Part shown: positions 52,622-59,908 of the stretch, one piece after another
How positions within the stretch are numbered: the first letter of the stretch is position 1
How the letters are laid out: the number at the start of each line of letters is the position of its first letter
Notes under the pieces: generated by a model
Database searches by the model: none
Told to the model about the DNA's origin: nothing
Seen by the model: the letters and a program-made list of their open reading frames with translations, nothing else
Made by a program: the position numbers and the translations under genes
Assembly (NCBI GenBank): GCA_002399405.1
Contig: DHDP01000002.1
Span: forward strand, 124,001-188,000
Length of the DNA stretch: 64,000 nt
Direction of reading: 5' to 3'
Source: Treponema sp. UBA4873
Lineage (GTDB): Bacteria; Spirochaetota; Spirochaetia; Treponematales; Treponemataceae

Positions 52622-54175
52622 GTGGTTGCACTTATAGTCGACGACCAGATCAGCGTCGTCAGCGGCCTTTTCTGCGGAATCAACTGGGGAAAAATCGGAA
52701 TCGAAAAAGTCTGCAAAGCGTACAACGCGTATGAGGCAAAAAACATCATATCGCATAATAAAATAGATATTTTATTATGCGATATAGAAATGCCCATGGA
52801 AAGCGGACTTGATTTGTGCGTCTGGCTCCGGGAAAACAACTACGCAACCCTTTGTATATTTCTCACGGCCCATGCGGATTTCATGTATGCGCAGAAAGCG
52901 GTGAAGCTCAACGTTTTCGATTACGTGCTTCAGCCCGCACCTTATGCGGAGATCGAACAGGTTCTCGTACGGGCCGTTGAAAAATTACAGCAGAAACGCA
53001 TTTCCGAGGAAATCTATTCTTACGGAAAAATGATTTACAACTCAAGAGAAAAACTTCTCGACGCCGTCTTTCATCCGGTTTTTACGGATCCGGAATATGA
53101 TGCAGCCGGTGAACTCGACGATATCCGAAAACTCGGCATAAATCTTTCCTCTGATTCTCAATTATATCTGTCGCTCATTGTTTCAGGCAACGACGGCAGA
53201 AGCAGATATCAGCGGCAGAACATCGAAGACTCCGTCAAAAAATATTTTACGGCGGAAAATCAGAACATCGTACTTTTCTCCGTAAACAGCGGAGAGTACG
53301 GCTGCGTCGTGTATCCGGAATCGGACTGGCTGATTCCGTTCGATGCGTATATGAATCAGCTCCAATCGGTTCAAAAAGAAATCATCGCAAATTCGGGAAT
53401 ACACACGGCCGTATACGCAGGCAGAAGCATTCGTCCGGAACACATACGGGAAACGGCGGGCAGAATACTCGCTTATAAAAACAATATGCTTGAAGACGCC
53501 TGCGGATTGTTCGACGTTGACAAAATTCCGCCGTATACGGATTCCTGCGCGCTGCCCGACATGCGCATCTGGCAGGACATGGTTCGGGACGGACATCCCG
53601 AAATCATGATTACCGAAACGGAAAATTTTCTCAAAAAAATTTCCTCCGGTATCGGCGGTGCGGACATACTGAAAAAATTTTATCAGGAATACATGCAGCT
53701 GATAGCCGTTCTTCTTTCAGGACAGAAAACGTCCATTACCGATCTGTTCGACGACAAGGAAACAATGGAAACCGTTCTTTCATCGTACAAATCAGCCGAC
53801 CGGATGAAAAGACTCGTTTATTATTTTTCCGAATATTTTGAAAATGAAAACAGTAAAAAAGAAGACGAGTCTCTCGTAAAAAAAATAACGGAATACATAG
53901 ACGATAATATTTCCGAAGATCTCAGGCGGGAGGAAATCGCGGAATACGTTCATCTGAATCCGTCATACCTGTCCAGAATGTTCAGAAAAGAAACGGGAAA
54001 ATCGTTAAAAGAATTCATCACCGATAAAAAAATGGACCTGGCCCAGACGCTTCTGAAATCGACGAACCTCACCGTCAGCATGATAGCGGCAAAAACCGGG
54101 TATACGAATTTCTCGCTCTTTTCACAGAATTACCGCAGGGCAAAGGGAAAGCTGCCGTCCGGGGACAGAGGATAA
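52622..54175 (+). CDS. AraC-family response regulator (YesN-like) with altered receiver
   Basis: 517 residues from a GTG at 52622 (AGGAG site at the right spacing; upstream frame contains no credible start). The receiver has LIVDDQ, phospho-acceptor Asp54 in LLCDIEMPMESG and switch Thr82, but the invariant Lys of YLLKP is Gln104 in YVLQPAP. The C-terminal AraC domain (about 420-517) is intact (LRREEIAEYVHLNPSYLSRMF, TGYTNFSLFSQNYRRAKG). It is the partner of the divergent kinase. A perfect 18-bp inverted repeat (52748-52785) lies over the codons around Asp54. The last 45 bases of the gene are duplicated 3.3 kb downstream. Confidence 0.92.
   Translation: MVALIVDDQISVVSGLFCGINWGKIGIEKVCKAYNAYEAKNIISHNKIDILLCDIEMPMESGLDLCVWLRENNYATLCIFLTAHADFMYAQKAVKLNVFDYVLQPAPYAEIEQVLVRAVEKLQQKRISEEIYSYGKMIYNSREKLLDAVFHPVFTDPEYDAAGELDDIRKLGINLSSDSQLYLSLIVSGNDGRSRYQRQNIEDSVKKYFTAENQNIVLFSVNSGEYGCVVYPESDWLIPFDAYMNQLQSVQKEIIANSGIHTAVYAGRSIRPEHIRETAGRILAYKNNMLEDACGLFDVDKIPPYTDSCALPDMRIWQDMVRDGHPEIMITETENFLKKISSGIGGADILKKFYQEYMQLIAVLLSGQKTSITDLFDDKETMETVLSSYKSADRMKRLVYYFSEYFENENSKKEDESLVKKITEYIDDNISEDLRREEIAEYVHLNPSYLSRMFRKETGKSLKEFITDKKMDLAQTLLKSTNLTVSMIAAKTGYTNFSLFSQNYRRAKGKLPSGDRG
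52748..52785. repeat. Perfect 18-bp inverted repeat inside coding sequence
   Basis: Left arm 52748-52765 (ATATCGCATAATAAAATA), 2-base GA centre, right arm 52768-52785 as its exact reverse complement. It encodes residues 43-55 of the response regulator, including phospho-acceptor Asp54. It could form a cruciform or a strong mRNA hairpin. Confidence 0.95.
54131..54175. repeat. 45-bp direct repeat, left copy
   Basis: It begins TACCGCAGGG and ends AGAGGATAA, forming the last 14 codons and stop of the response-regulator gene. A perfect copy lies at 57424-57468 on the other side of the RM genes. The flanking bases differ on both sides, which fixes the repeat length at 45. Confidence 0.98.
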
Positions 54176-54239
54176 ATACGTTTCCTCTTACATGCCGGAT
54201 AGGTTATAGTAGAAAATTTGCTTATTTTACAGTAGAATA

Positions 54240-55133
54240 ATGCATATGGACTATTCAACTGTAAAGCCGTTTATCAAATGGGCTGGTGGCAAAAGCCAGT
54301 TGCTGAACGAAATTCGCACAAGATATCCCTCGAAAATAGAAAAATATTGTGAACCATTTCTCGGTGGTGGTGCTGTACTTTTTGATGTGCTTGAAAATTT
54401 TCAACCCAAAGAAATCCTTGTAAACGATATAAATAATGAACTTATAAACACTTATAAACAAATTCAGAAAAATTGCAAAAATCTAATAAAACAACTCTCT
54501 CAATTACAAAAAATTTATTGGGATTTAAACATTGAAGACAGAAAAACTTTTTATTTTTCAAAAAGGGAAAGATTTAATTCATTAAAAATTAATGGCAATG
54601 ACAAAGAAAATCTTGAAAAAGCGATACTTTTCATTTTCTTAAATAAGACATGTTTTAACGGACTTTACCGTGTAAATTCAAAAAGTCTGTTTAATGTTCC
54701 AATGGGGGCATATAAACATCCGTCGATTTGTGACGAAGAAAATCTGAGGCTTTGCTCAATGCTATTAGATAAGGTAGTAATCACCTGCGGAGATTATTCA
54801 ACAACATTAGATTTTATTGATTCAAAAACTTTTGTTTATATTGATCCCCCGTACCGCCCGCTTTCGGAAACATCTTCTTTTACAGCGTATTCAGAATGTA
54901 TCTTTGCAGATCAGGAGCAAATAAAACTTGGTAAATTTGTTGACTCGATTACAAAAAAGGGCGCAAAGGCTGTTCTCAGTAATTCGGACCCTAAAAACAT
55001 AAACAAAAATGATAATTTTTTTGATGATTTGTATAAAAAATATAAAATTAACCGCATTGAGGCAAAAAGAGTGATAAACAGTAAGGCTGCAAATCGTGGC
55101 TCTATAAATGAATTGTTAATCTGTAATTTTTAG
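54240..55133 (+). CDS. DNA adenine methylase of GATC type (DpnM/Dam-like)
   Basis: 297 residues of the alpha-class N6-adenine methyltransferases. AdoMet-binding FIKWAGGKSQ is at residues 11-20, followed by CEPFLGGGAVLF and the catalytic DPPY at 202-205 (VYIDPPYRPL). The order and the ending ANRGSINELLICNF match the DpnM/DpnII/Dam group that methylates GATC. It is the protecting enzyme of the cassette. The start could be 54240 or the ATG 6 bases later. The gene is strongly AT-rich compared with its surroundings. Confidence 0.93.
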   Translation: MHMDYSTVKPFIKWAGGKSQLLNEIRTRYPSKIEKYCEPFLGGGAVLFDVLENFQPKEILVNDINNELINTYKQIQKNCKNLIKQLSQLQKIYWDLNIEDRKTFYFSKRERFNSLKINGNDKENLEKAILFIFLNKTCFNGLYRVNSKSLFNVPMGAYKHPSICDEENLRLCSMLLDKVVITCGDYSTTLDFIDSKTFVYIDPPYRPLSETSSFTAYSECIFADQEQIKLGKFVDSITKKGAKAVLSNSDPKNINKNDNFFDDLYKKYKINRIEAKRVINSKAANRGSINELLICNF

Positions 55134-55143
55134 GAAAATGATA

Positions 55144-56004
55144 ATGAAAAGGGATTTTACAAAATGGCTGGAAAATTTTAGAAACAGTATAGCGACATAT
55201 TCATATTATATTGACTTTGAAAAAGTCTTCAAAAATGTAGACAGTATAAAAGTTGAACTGAATATTCTAAATTCGCTAATTGGTTCAAAAAACATTGCAA
55301 AAGAATTTGAAAACATTATTAAAAAATATCCGGAAACATTGAAATGCATTCCAATTTTACTTGCTGTACGAAGTACAGAAATTGAAGTCTCTGATGAAAA
55401 AGGAAGCTTTGTATTCGATTTTCAAACGCAAACGAGATCCGTCACAGAATATTCAATGTTTATGAAAAAATCAGGATTGTTTGATTTACTTCAAAAGCGT
55501 CTTATAAACAACCTTTTTGATTACGTTACAGGTGTAGAAACAGGATTGGATTCAAACGGACGTAAAAATCGTGGTGGACATTTGATGGAAGACTTGGTAG
55601 AAAATTATATTGAAAAAGCAGGCTTTGTAAAAAATAAAAATTATTTCAAAGAAATGTATATTCACGAAATTACAAAAAAATGGGGAACCGACTTATCTGC
55701 AATTTCAAATCAAGGCAAAATGGAAAAACGTTTCGATTATGTTGTCAAAACAAACAAAATGATTTATGTAATAGAAGCCAATTTTTATGGAAGCGGTGGA
55801 TCAAAATTGAACGAAACGGCAAGAAGCTATAAAACGTTAGCAGGTGAAATTGACACAATTCCAGACGTTACATTTGTTTGGTTTACCGACGGAAGTGGTT
55901 GGACGAGTGCAAGGCATAATTTGGAAGAAACGTTTGATGTAATGGAAAATATCTATTGTATCAAAGATATGGAAGATGGAATTATAGAAAAGGTTTTTAG
56001 GTAA
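55144..56004 (+). CDS. Type II restriction endonuclease, DpnII/MboI-like
   Basis: 286 residues from the ATG at 55144, which is better spaced from AGGAA than the ATG at 55138. The sequence matches the DpnII/MboI family over its length: SVTEYSMFMKKSGLFDLL, NRGGHLMEDLVENYIEKAGF and the nuclease core KRFDYVVKTNKMIYVIEANF then GGSKLNETARSYK. These enzymes cut before unmethylated GATC. The gene starts just after the methylase stop, so protection is translated first. Sequence identity to known enzymes cannot be measured here, so the recognition site is inferred from the family. Confidence 0.9.
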   Translation: MKRDFTKWLENFRNSIATYSYYIDFEKVFKNVDSIKVELNILNSLIGSKNIAKEFENIIKKYPETLKCIPILLAVRSTEIEVSDEKGSFVFDFQTQTRSVTEYSMFMKKSGLFDLLQKRLINNLFDYVTGVETGLDSNGRKNRGGHLMEDLVENYIEKAGFVKNKNYFKEMYIHEITKKWGTDLSAISNQGKMEKRFDYVVKTNKMIYVIEANFYGSGGSKLNETARSYKTLAGEIDTIPDVTFVWFTDGSGWTSARHNLEETFDVMENIYCIKDMEDGIIEKVFR

Positions 56005-56009
56005 GAGAT

Positions 56010-56531
56010 ATGGCAAAGAACTTATTTAATCATAACGTTCACCTCGTTCGTTTAAATATTAATAACAGCGAGCAAAATGTTTTTCGCGGTCAATTATTAG
56101 ATGTTCCTTATTTACTTTATGAAGTTGAACAAATTTCAACAGGCGAAAAGATAGTTATTAATAAACCTGGTGGAAAACGAAGCTTTGGACGCCTGGCAAA
56201 AAATGATTTTATGGTGTTTATTTATTCTCCTGTAGAAGATGGGTTATGGTTGATTTCTCACGATGAAATATTGGATGATTTAAAATTAAAATATAACACC
56301 AATAAAGACGCTACAATAAATATTATTTACGGATTAGAAGATGTATGTAAAGGGGAAGAACCTGATAGCGTAATAAAAAAGAGGGCATTGGTAAATTTAA
56401 ATGGAATTGAAGTAGAAATTTTATTAAAGGTTTATAAATGGATTTGGGGACAAGAAGATTGTAATTATCCTAAAGGCGAAGGCAGATGGCTCTCCATGAA
56501 AGCTATCTTAAAAGAATTTGGTATTCAATAG
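56010..56531 (+). CDS. Unknown 173-residue protein inside the RM cassette
   Basis: I do not recognise this protein. It begins MAKNLFNHNVHLVRLNINNS and has mixed strands (VPYLLYEVEQIS, VMVFIYSP-like MVFIYSPVEDGLWLISHD), a central charged helix and a C-terminal part (WIWGQEDCNYPKGEGRWLSM then AILKEFG) that could be a small helical DNA-binding or recognition unit. There are no membrane helices or metal motifs. It lies 5 bases after the endonuclease and 0 bases before the second methylase, so it is an integral part of the cassette. Known DpnII cassettes have only two methylases and the endonuclease. It may be a second specificity or control protein. Confidence 0.75.
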   Translation: MAKNLFNHNVHLVRLNINNSEQNVFRGQLLDVPYLLYEVEQISTGEKIVINKPGGKRSFGRLAKNDFMVFIYSPVEDGLWLISHDEILDDLKLKYNTNKDATINIIYGLEDVCKGEEPDSVIKKRALVNLNGIEVEILLKVYKWIWGQEDCNYPKGEGRWLSMKAILKEFGIQ

Positions 56532-57413
56532 ATGTTGCACTCATTTTACAAATCTACCAACCACGATTTTACTCTTTTGCAAGGCGATTGTATTGAATTA
56601 TTAAATCAATTTGATTTTCAGTTTGACATGATTTTTGCAGATCCTCCATATTTCCTTTCTAACGGTGGTATTTCTGTTCAAAGCGGCAAACAAGTTTCTG
56701 TCAATAAGGGAATTTGGGATAAATCACAAGGATTCGAAAAAGACAATAAATTTAATTTCGATTGGTTAAGTGCCTGTAGACACAAATTAAAAGAAAATGG
56801 AACAATTTGGATTTCTGGTACCTATCATAACATTTTCTCTGTCGCTCAAATGTTGACAGAATTGGATTTTAGAATTCTAAACTGCATTACATGGGCAAAG
56901 ACAAATCCACCACCAAATTTAAGTTGTAAGTTTTTTACTCATTCTACAGAATTTATTCTTTGGGCCAGAAAAAATAAAAAAATCACTCATTATTATAATT
57001 ATGAACTTATGAAAGAAATAAACGGTGGCACACAAATGCGTGATTTATGGAGCTTGCCTGCTATTGGTCGTTGGGAAAAATCATGTGGTAAACATCCGAC
57101 TCAAAAACCATTACCTTTACTTGCAAGAATAATTCTTGCCTCAACAAAAGAAAACGCATGGGTACTTGATCCGTTTACAGGATCAAGTACTACTGGAATC
57201 GCTGCAAATTTATTGAGGAGGCGATTCTTAGGAATTGATAAAGAAATTGATTTTCTTGAATTATCAAAGAAACGTCGTGAAGAAATTGATAATATAAGAA
57301 TCAGGGATGATTATCGAGAAAAAATTTGTAAATATCCAAATAAATCATTAAATGGAATTTTGGAATTACATTATGATGAACCTTATCTTGGGATAGATTT
57401 ACCAATAGAATGA
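56532..57413 (+). CDS. Second DNA adenine methylase (DpnA-like, beta class)
   Basis: 293 residues. The catalytic motif DPPY is at 37-40 (MIFADPPYFLSNGG) and the AdoMet motif LDPFTGSSTTGIAA comes near residue 216, the order of beta-class N6-adenine or N4-cytosine methyltransferases such as DpnA and MboIC. DpnA methylates GATC also on single-stranded DNA, helping the cassette survive uptake as single strands. The gene follows the unknown gene directly, and the right 45-bp repeat lies 11 bases after its stop. Confidence 0.93.
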   Translation: MLHSFYKSTNHDFTLLQGDCIELLNQFDFQFDMIFADPPYFLSNGGISVQSGKQVSVNKGIWDKSQGFEKDNKFNFDWLSACRHKLKENGTIWISGTYHNIFSVAQMLTELDFRILNCITWAKTNPPPNLSCKFFTHSTEFILWARKNKKITHYYNYELMKEINGGTQMRDLWSLPAIGRWEKSCGKHPTQKPLPLLARIILASTKENAWVLDPFTGSSTTGIAANLLRRRFLGIDKEIDFLELSKKRREEIDNIRIRDDYREKICKYPNKSLNGILELHYDEPYLGIDLPIE

Positions 57414-57423
57414 CTATTGACAC

Positions 57424-57468
57424 TACCGCAGGGCAAAGGGAAAGCTGCCGTCCGGGGACAGAGGATAA
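57424..57468. repeat. 45-bp direct repeat, right copy
   Basis: An exact copy of 54131-54175. Here it is non-coding: it has no upstream reading frame and is followed by CGTACGGAACTG, the likely original sequence downstream of the response-regulator gene. Confidence 0.98.
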
Positions 57469-57484
57469 CGTACGGAACTGATTG

Positions 57485-57553
57485 TTACCTGCTTTTAAGT
57501 TTTGAAGCATAAGGATTCTTTTTAGCACCGGAAAAATCATATTCTTTTCTCAT
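57485..57553 (-). pseudogene. Truncated antitoxin-like remnant
   Basis: A 22-residue minus-strand frame with a strong AGGAGGGG ribosome site, reading MRKEYDFSGAKKNPYASKLK plus two residues. The YDFSxAKxNPYAxKLK motif is the standard N-terminus of BrnA/CopG-type antitoxins, which normally continue with a ribbon-helix-helix domain of about 50 more residues. Here a TAA cuts it off, and no toxin gene is seen beside it. The stop is 16 bases from the end of the RM right repeat, so the loss may have preceded or accompanied the insertion. Confidence 0.6.
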
Positions 57554-57569
57554 ATGGCAACCCCTCCTT

Positions 57570-58427
57570 CTACTTCTTATGCAGCTGCCGGTACTTTCCC
57601 GGAGTCGTGTGGAACTTTTCGTAGAACATGGCGCGGAACAATTTGTAGTTTGTAAAACCGTGCATTTCCAGGAGCTGCTGCAGCGTATAATCGGATTCCG
57701 CCAAATCGTGGTAAATGTGGGCAAGGCGGATTTCGTTCAGATAGCGGAAATAAGTGACGCCGATGTTCTTTTTGAAGAAATGGCAGAAATATTCGGGTTG
57801 AAGACACGCAAATTCCGAAATCTGTGAAAGCGTAATCTGTTCGTTGTAGTGGTCGTTCGAATACTGGAGAACAGGTTCGAGCCGCTGAAATCTTTTTATG
57901 TTGTTTTTTACCTGTTCTGCGGCCATTGATACCGCAAAATGAGTGTACAGTAAGTCGAGCATGTCGAAAACAAGACTGTTGAACCGCAGGTTTGCGTCTT
58001 TTTTACGTGATTCGAAACATTTTTTCATTTCTGAAATCTTTCTGATCAACGCGTTCATGTTCGTGTGCAGCTTCGAATTTCCGCTGTGGCAGTCGAAGGA
58101 GAACGTGTACGCGTCTATGTCGCGGATGTATTTTTTAAGCCATACGTACGGAAGCTGCAGCAGGACGGCTTTGTTTCCGTTCAGCGATTTTGTGGAATGG
58201 GGAACGCGGGAATCGGTCAAAAATACGTCGCCGGGCAAAAGTATGATGTTCCTGTTTTTATACGTGATGGTGACTTCCCCTTCCATGATGTACATGATCT
58301 CAACAGCAGTGTGCCAGTGCGTGGCCACGTAGCTGCTTGTGTCGTTGAACACCCAGAAAAAGATGTCGAATCCGTCGGTAATCCGGTCTTTTTCAAATAC
58401 TGCTTTATTATCTTTCTGTCCCTGCAT
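57570..58427 (-). CDS. AraC-family transcriptional regulator with cupin domain
   Basis: 285 residues. The N-terminal cupin (YVATHWHTAVEIMYIMEGEVTI) is followed by a C-terminal AraC domain (ITLSQISEFACLQPEYFCHFFKKN and LLEMHGFTNYKLFRAMFYEKF). It is divergent from the secreted beta-glucan gene set beginning at 58656, so it probably regulates that set. A 29-bp element upstream of the 58656 promoter recurs before the 62857 gene at the same spacing, and is its likely binding site (inference). Confidence 0.92.
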   Translation of the reverse strand: MQGQKDNKAVFEKDRITDGFDIFFWVFNDTSSYVATHWHTAVEIMYIMEGEVTITYKNRNIILLPGDVFLTDSRVPHSTKSLNGNKAVLLQLPYVWLKKYIRDIDAYTFSFDCHSGNSKLHTNMNALIRKISEMKKCFESRKKDANLRFNSLVFDMLDLLYTHFAVSMAAEQVKNNIKRFQRLEPVLQYSNDHYNEQITLSQISEFACLQPEYFCHFFKKNIGVTYFRYLNEIRLAHIYHDLAESDYTLQQLLEMHGFTNYKLFRAMFYEKFHTTPGKYRQLHKK

Positions 58428-58497
58428 ATAACAATCGCCTTTATTAATTCCAGTGAAATAATATCACATAATCGGAATAAAGCAAGTTCGGAAAAAT

Positions 58498-58526
58498 CAA
58501 TTTTGACCTATTTAAAGGCAAATACG
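58498..58526 (+). promoter_or_regulatory. Shared 29-bp upstream element, copy A
   Basis: Begins CAATTTTGACCT and ends TTAAAGGCAAATACG; identical to copy B at 62760-62788 except for two central bases. It ends 4 bases before the -35 hexamer in both places, the usual position of an AraC-type activator site. Confidence 0.75.
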
Positions 58527-58530
58527 ACTC

Positions 58531-58558
58531 TTGCGGGAGAGGGTAGACGCACTACAAT
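58531..58558 (+). promoter_or_regulatory. Promoter of the beta-glucan gene set
   Basis: TTGCGG (58531-58536), a 16-base spacer and TACAAT (58553-58558). About 90 bases of leader follow before the first gene. The -35 is imperfect, as expected for an activated promoter. Confidence 0.7.
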
Positions 58559-58655
58559 TTATTTAGTGTCCGGAACTTTCCGGGCGGCAGATATATTGCG
58601 AAACAATTCCGGGAACGTTCCGCAATAAAAAATAAATAAAACCAGGAGGAACAAT

Positions 58656-59207
58656 ATGGCAAAAATGAAAACGGATGTATTGCATGCAATACTTTGTGCT
58701 GCAGCTTTATTTCTCTGCACGACACAGGCTTGGAGTGCGGAAAAGAAGGCAACGGTTGTCCGCTATGAAGCGGAAAAAGCAAAAATTGTGAATTCGACGC
58801 ATAAAAAACCGGATGCACCGGCAGGATGCGAACGGCAGGTCTTTTATTCGGGCAAACTGGCCGCCGGGGGACTTAACACTGCCACGGCTCTGGCGGACGT
58901 AAAGGCGGACTGGTCGAACATTGCGTACGTGTCGTTCACCAACGTTGCCGCGGAAAAATCAGGAAAATACACGGTAACAATTGCGTACAACGGAGACGAC
59001 GACAAGACGATTCTGGTACGCGCGAACAACGGCAAGGCGCAGGTAATAAGCGTTCCGCGCGTGTCGGGCGGTGCGTGGGACAGGATGCACAAAATCAAAG
59101 TAACGGTTGAACTTCCGGCAGGTGAAAACGTGCTCGACGTTTCAGGCGCGATCGCAAACACAGGCTGGGAAAACATCGATTATATCGAAGTCGGTCCGGC
59201 AAATTAA
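58656..59207 (+). CDS. Secreted carbohydrate-binding module protein (CBM6/35-like)
   Basis: 183 residues preceded by AGGAGG. A signal peptide (about 1-28; LHAILCAAALFLCTTQAWSA) precedes a single beta-sandwich of about 145 residues. Landmarks are VVRYEAEKAKIVNS near the start, SNIAYVSFTNVAAEKSGKYTV, GGAWDRMHKIKVTVELPAGENVL and the ending GWENIDYIEVGP, matching CBM6/CBM35 modules. No catalytic domain is attached, so it may bind polysaccharide at the cell surface or deliver it to the GH30 enzyme. It is the first gene of the set. Confidence 0.8.
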   Translation: MAKMKTDVLHAILCAAALFLCTTQAWSAEKKATVVRYEAEKAKIVNSTHKKPDAPAGCERQVFYSGKLAAGGLNTATALADVKADWSNIAYVSFTNVAAEKSGKYTVTIAYNGDDDKTILVRANNGKAQVISVPRVSGGAWDRMHKIKVTVELPAGENVLDVSGAIANTGWENIDYIEVGPAN

Positions 59208-59229
59208 GTAAGTAGAGGAGGAAATTTTT

Positions 59230-59811
59230 ATGAAGAAATTAAACGCAAAATGGATTATGTGCGCTGCGGTTCTCGCAGCGGCAGTGACTCTGGGAGCATG
59301 CAGCAACGGAAGCGGCGGCAATAAAGATGATGACACGGGCACTGATACTCTGACGTGGCACGACATTGTGACGGTAACAAAAAGCTCGGGAACGATGACA
59401 TCGTATACCGGCAGCGATTCGGACAGCAGAGTTCAGGTGAACGTGACGGTAAACAACATTCCGACTACGCTCACCGACACCTACGGAACGGACCTCGTAA
59501 TGGCCGGTTATTATCTGACCACTAGCGACGGTACGTCATATTCCTGGGACAACAACGCATCCGGTGAATTGGACGGCTCAAGTCTTGTAAGCACGGTAAG
59601 CGGGGCATCGGCGTCGTTCACATTCTACTGGGACACCGGATTGGACACTACTGACTTCAAAATTTACGCAGACGGAACATGGAGCGCGGTTATTTATGAT
59701 CCCGAAGAAAGCAGCGAAAATTTCGACATCGACTTCTCCGACCTGAATGTGGAAGCGGGCGACGTTCTGACTGTGACGATTGACGCTGCGAATCTCGTCG
59801 ACATTAACTGA
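59230..59811 (+). CDS. Hypothetical lipoprotein
   Basis: A 193-residue lipoprotein with a lipobox (LGACSN, Cys about residue 24) after a signal peptide and a strong GGAGG site. The mature part is rich in Ser, Thr, Asp and Gly (SSGTMTSYTGSDSDSRVQVN, ASASFTFYWDTGLDTTDF) and predicted all-beta, like a surface glycan-binding domain. I do not recognise a named family. Located between the CBM protein and the GH30 lipoprotein, it may be a surface glycan-binding protein. Confidence 0.75.
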   Translation: MKKLNAKWIMCAAVLAAAVTLGACSNGSGGNKDDDTGTDTLTWHDIVTVTKSSGTMTSYTGSDSDSRVQVNVTVNNIPTTLTDTYGTDLVMAGYYLTTSDGTSYSWDNNASGELDGSSLVSTVSGASASFTFYWDTGLDTTDFKIYADGTWSAVIYDPEESSENFDIDFSDLNVEAGDVLTVTIDAANLVDIN

Positions 59812-59835
59812 GCAGGCATCAAAAAAGAGGAAGCG

Positions 59836-59855
59836 GGCCGGCGTAAAAGCCGGCC
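59836..59855 (+). terminator. GC-rich stem-loop after the lipoprotein gene
   Basis: A 7-bp perfect stem (GGCCGGC with GCCGGCC) and a GTAAAA loop, followed by GTATTTT. It is a probable weak terminator or attenuator between the lipoprotein and GH30 genes. Confidence 0.6.
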
Positions 59856-59908
59856 GTATTTTGACCTGCACGTAAGCGAAACTTTGTTGACTTTCTATAG
59901 GAGTAATG

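Larger units (their letters stand above)
54176..57468. mobile_element. Restriction-modification cassette inserted with long target duplication
   Basis: 3,293 bases from the end of the left repeat to the end of the right repeat. It contains four same-strand genes (adenine methylase, GATC endonuclease, unknown protein, second methylase), all AT-rich and unlike the GC-richer neighbours. Removing the segment would restore a single copy of the 45-bp sequence and an uninterrupted chromosome. No transposase, integrase or terminal inverted repeat is seen. This agrees with RM units known to enter genomes with long target duplications. Confidence 0.85.

Noticed and set aside
54176..57468. Transposon or integrative element carrying the RM genes
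   Set aside because: No transposase or integrase gene, no terminal inverted repeats, and the flanking repeat is 45 bp, too long for a usual transposon duplication.
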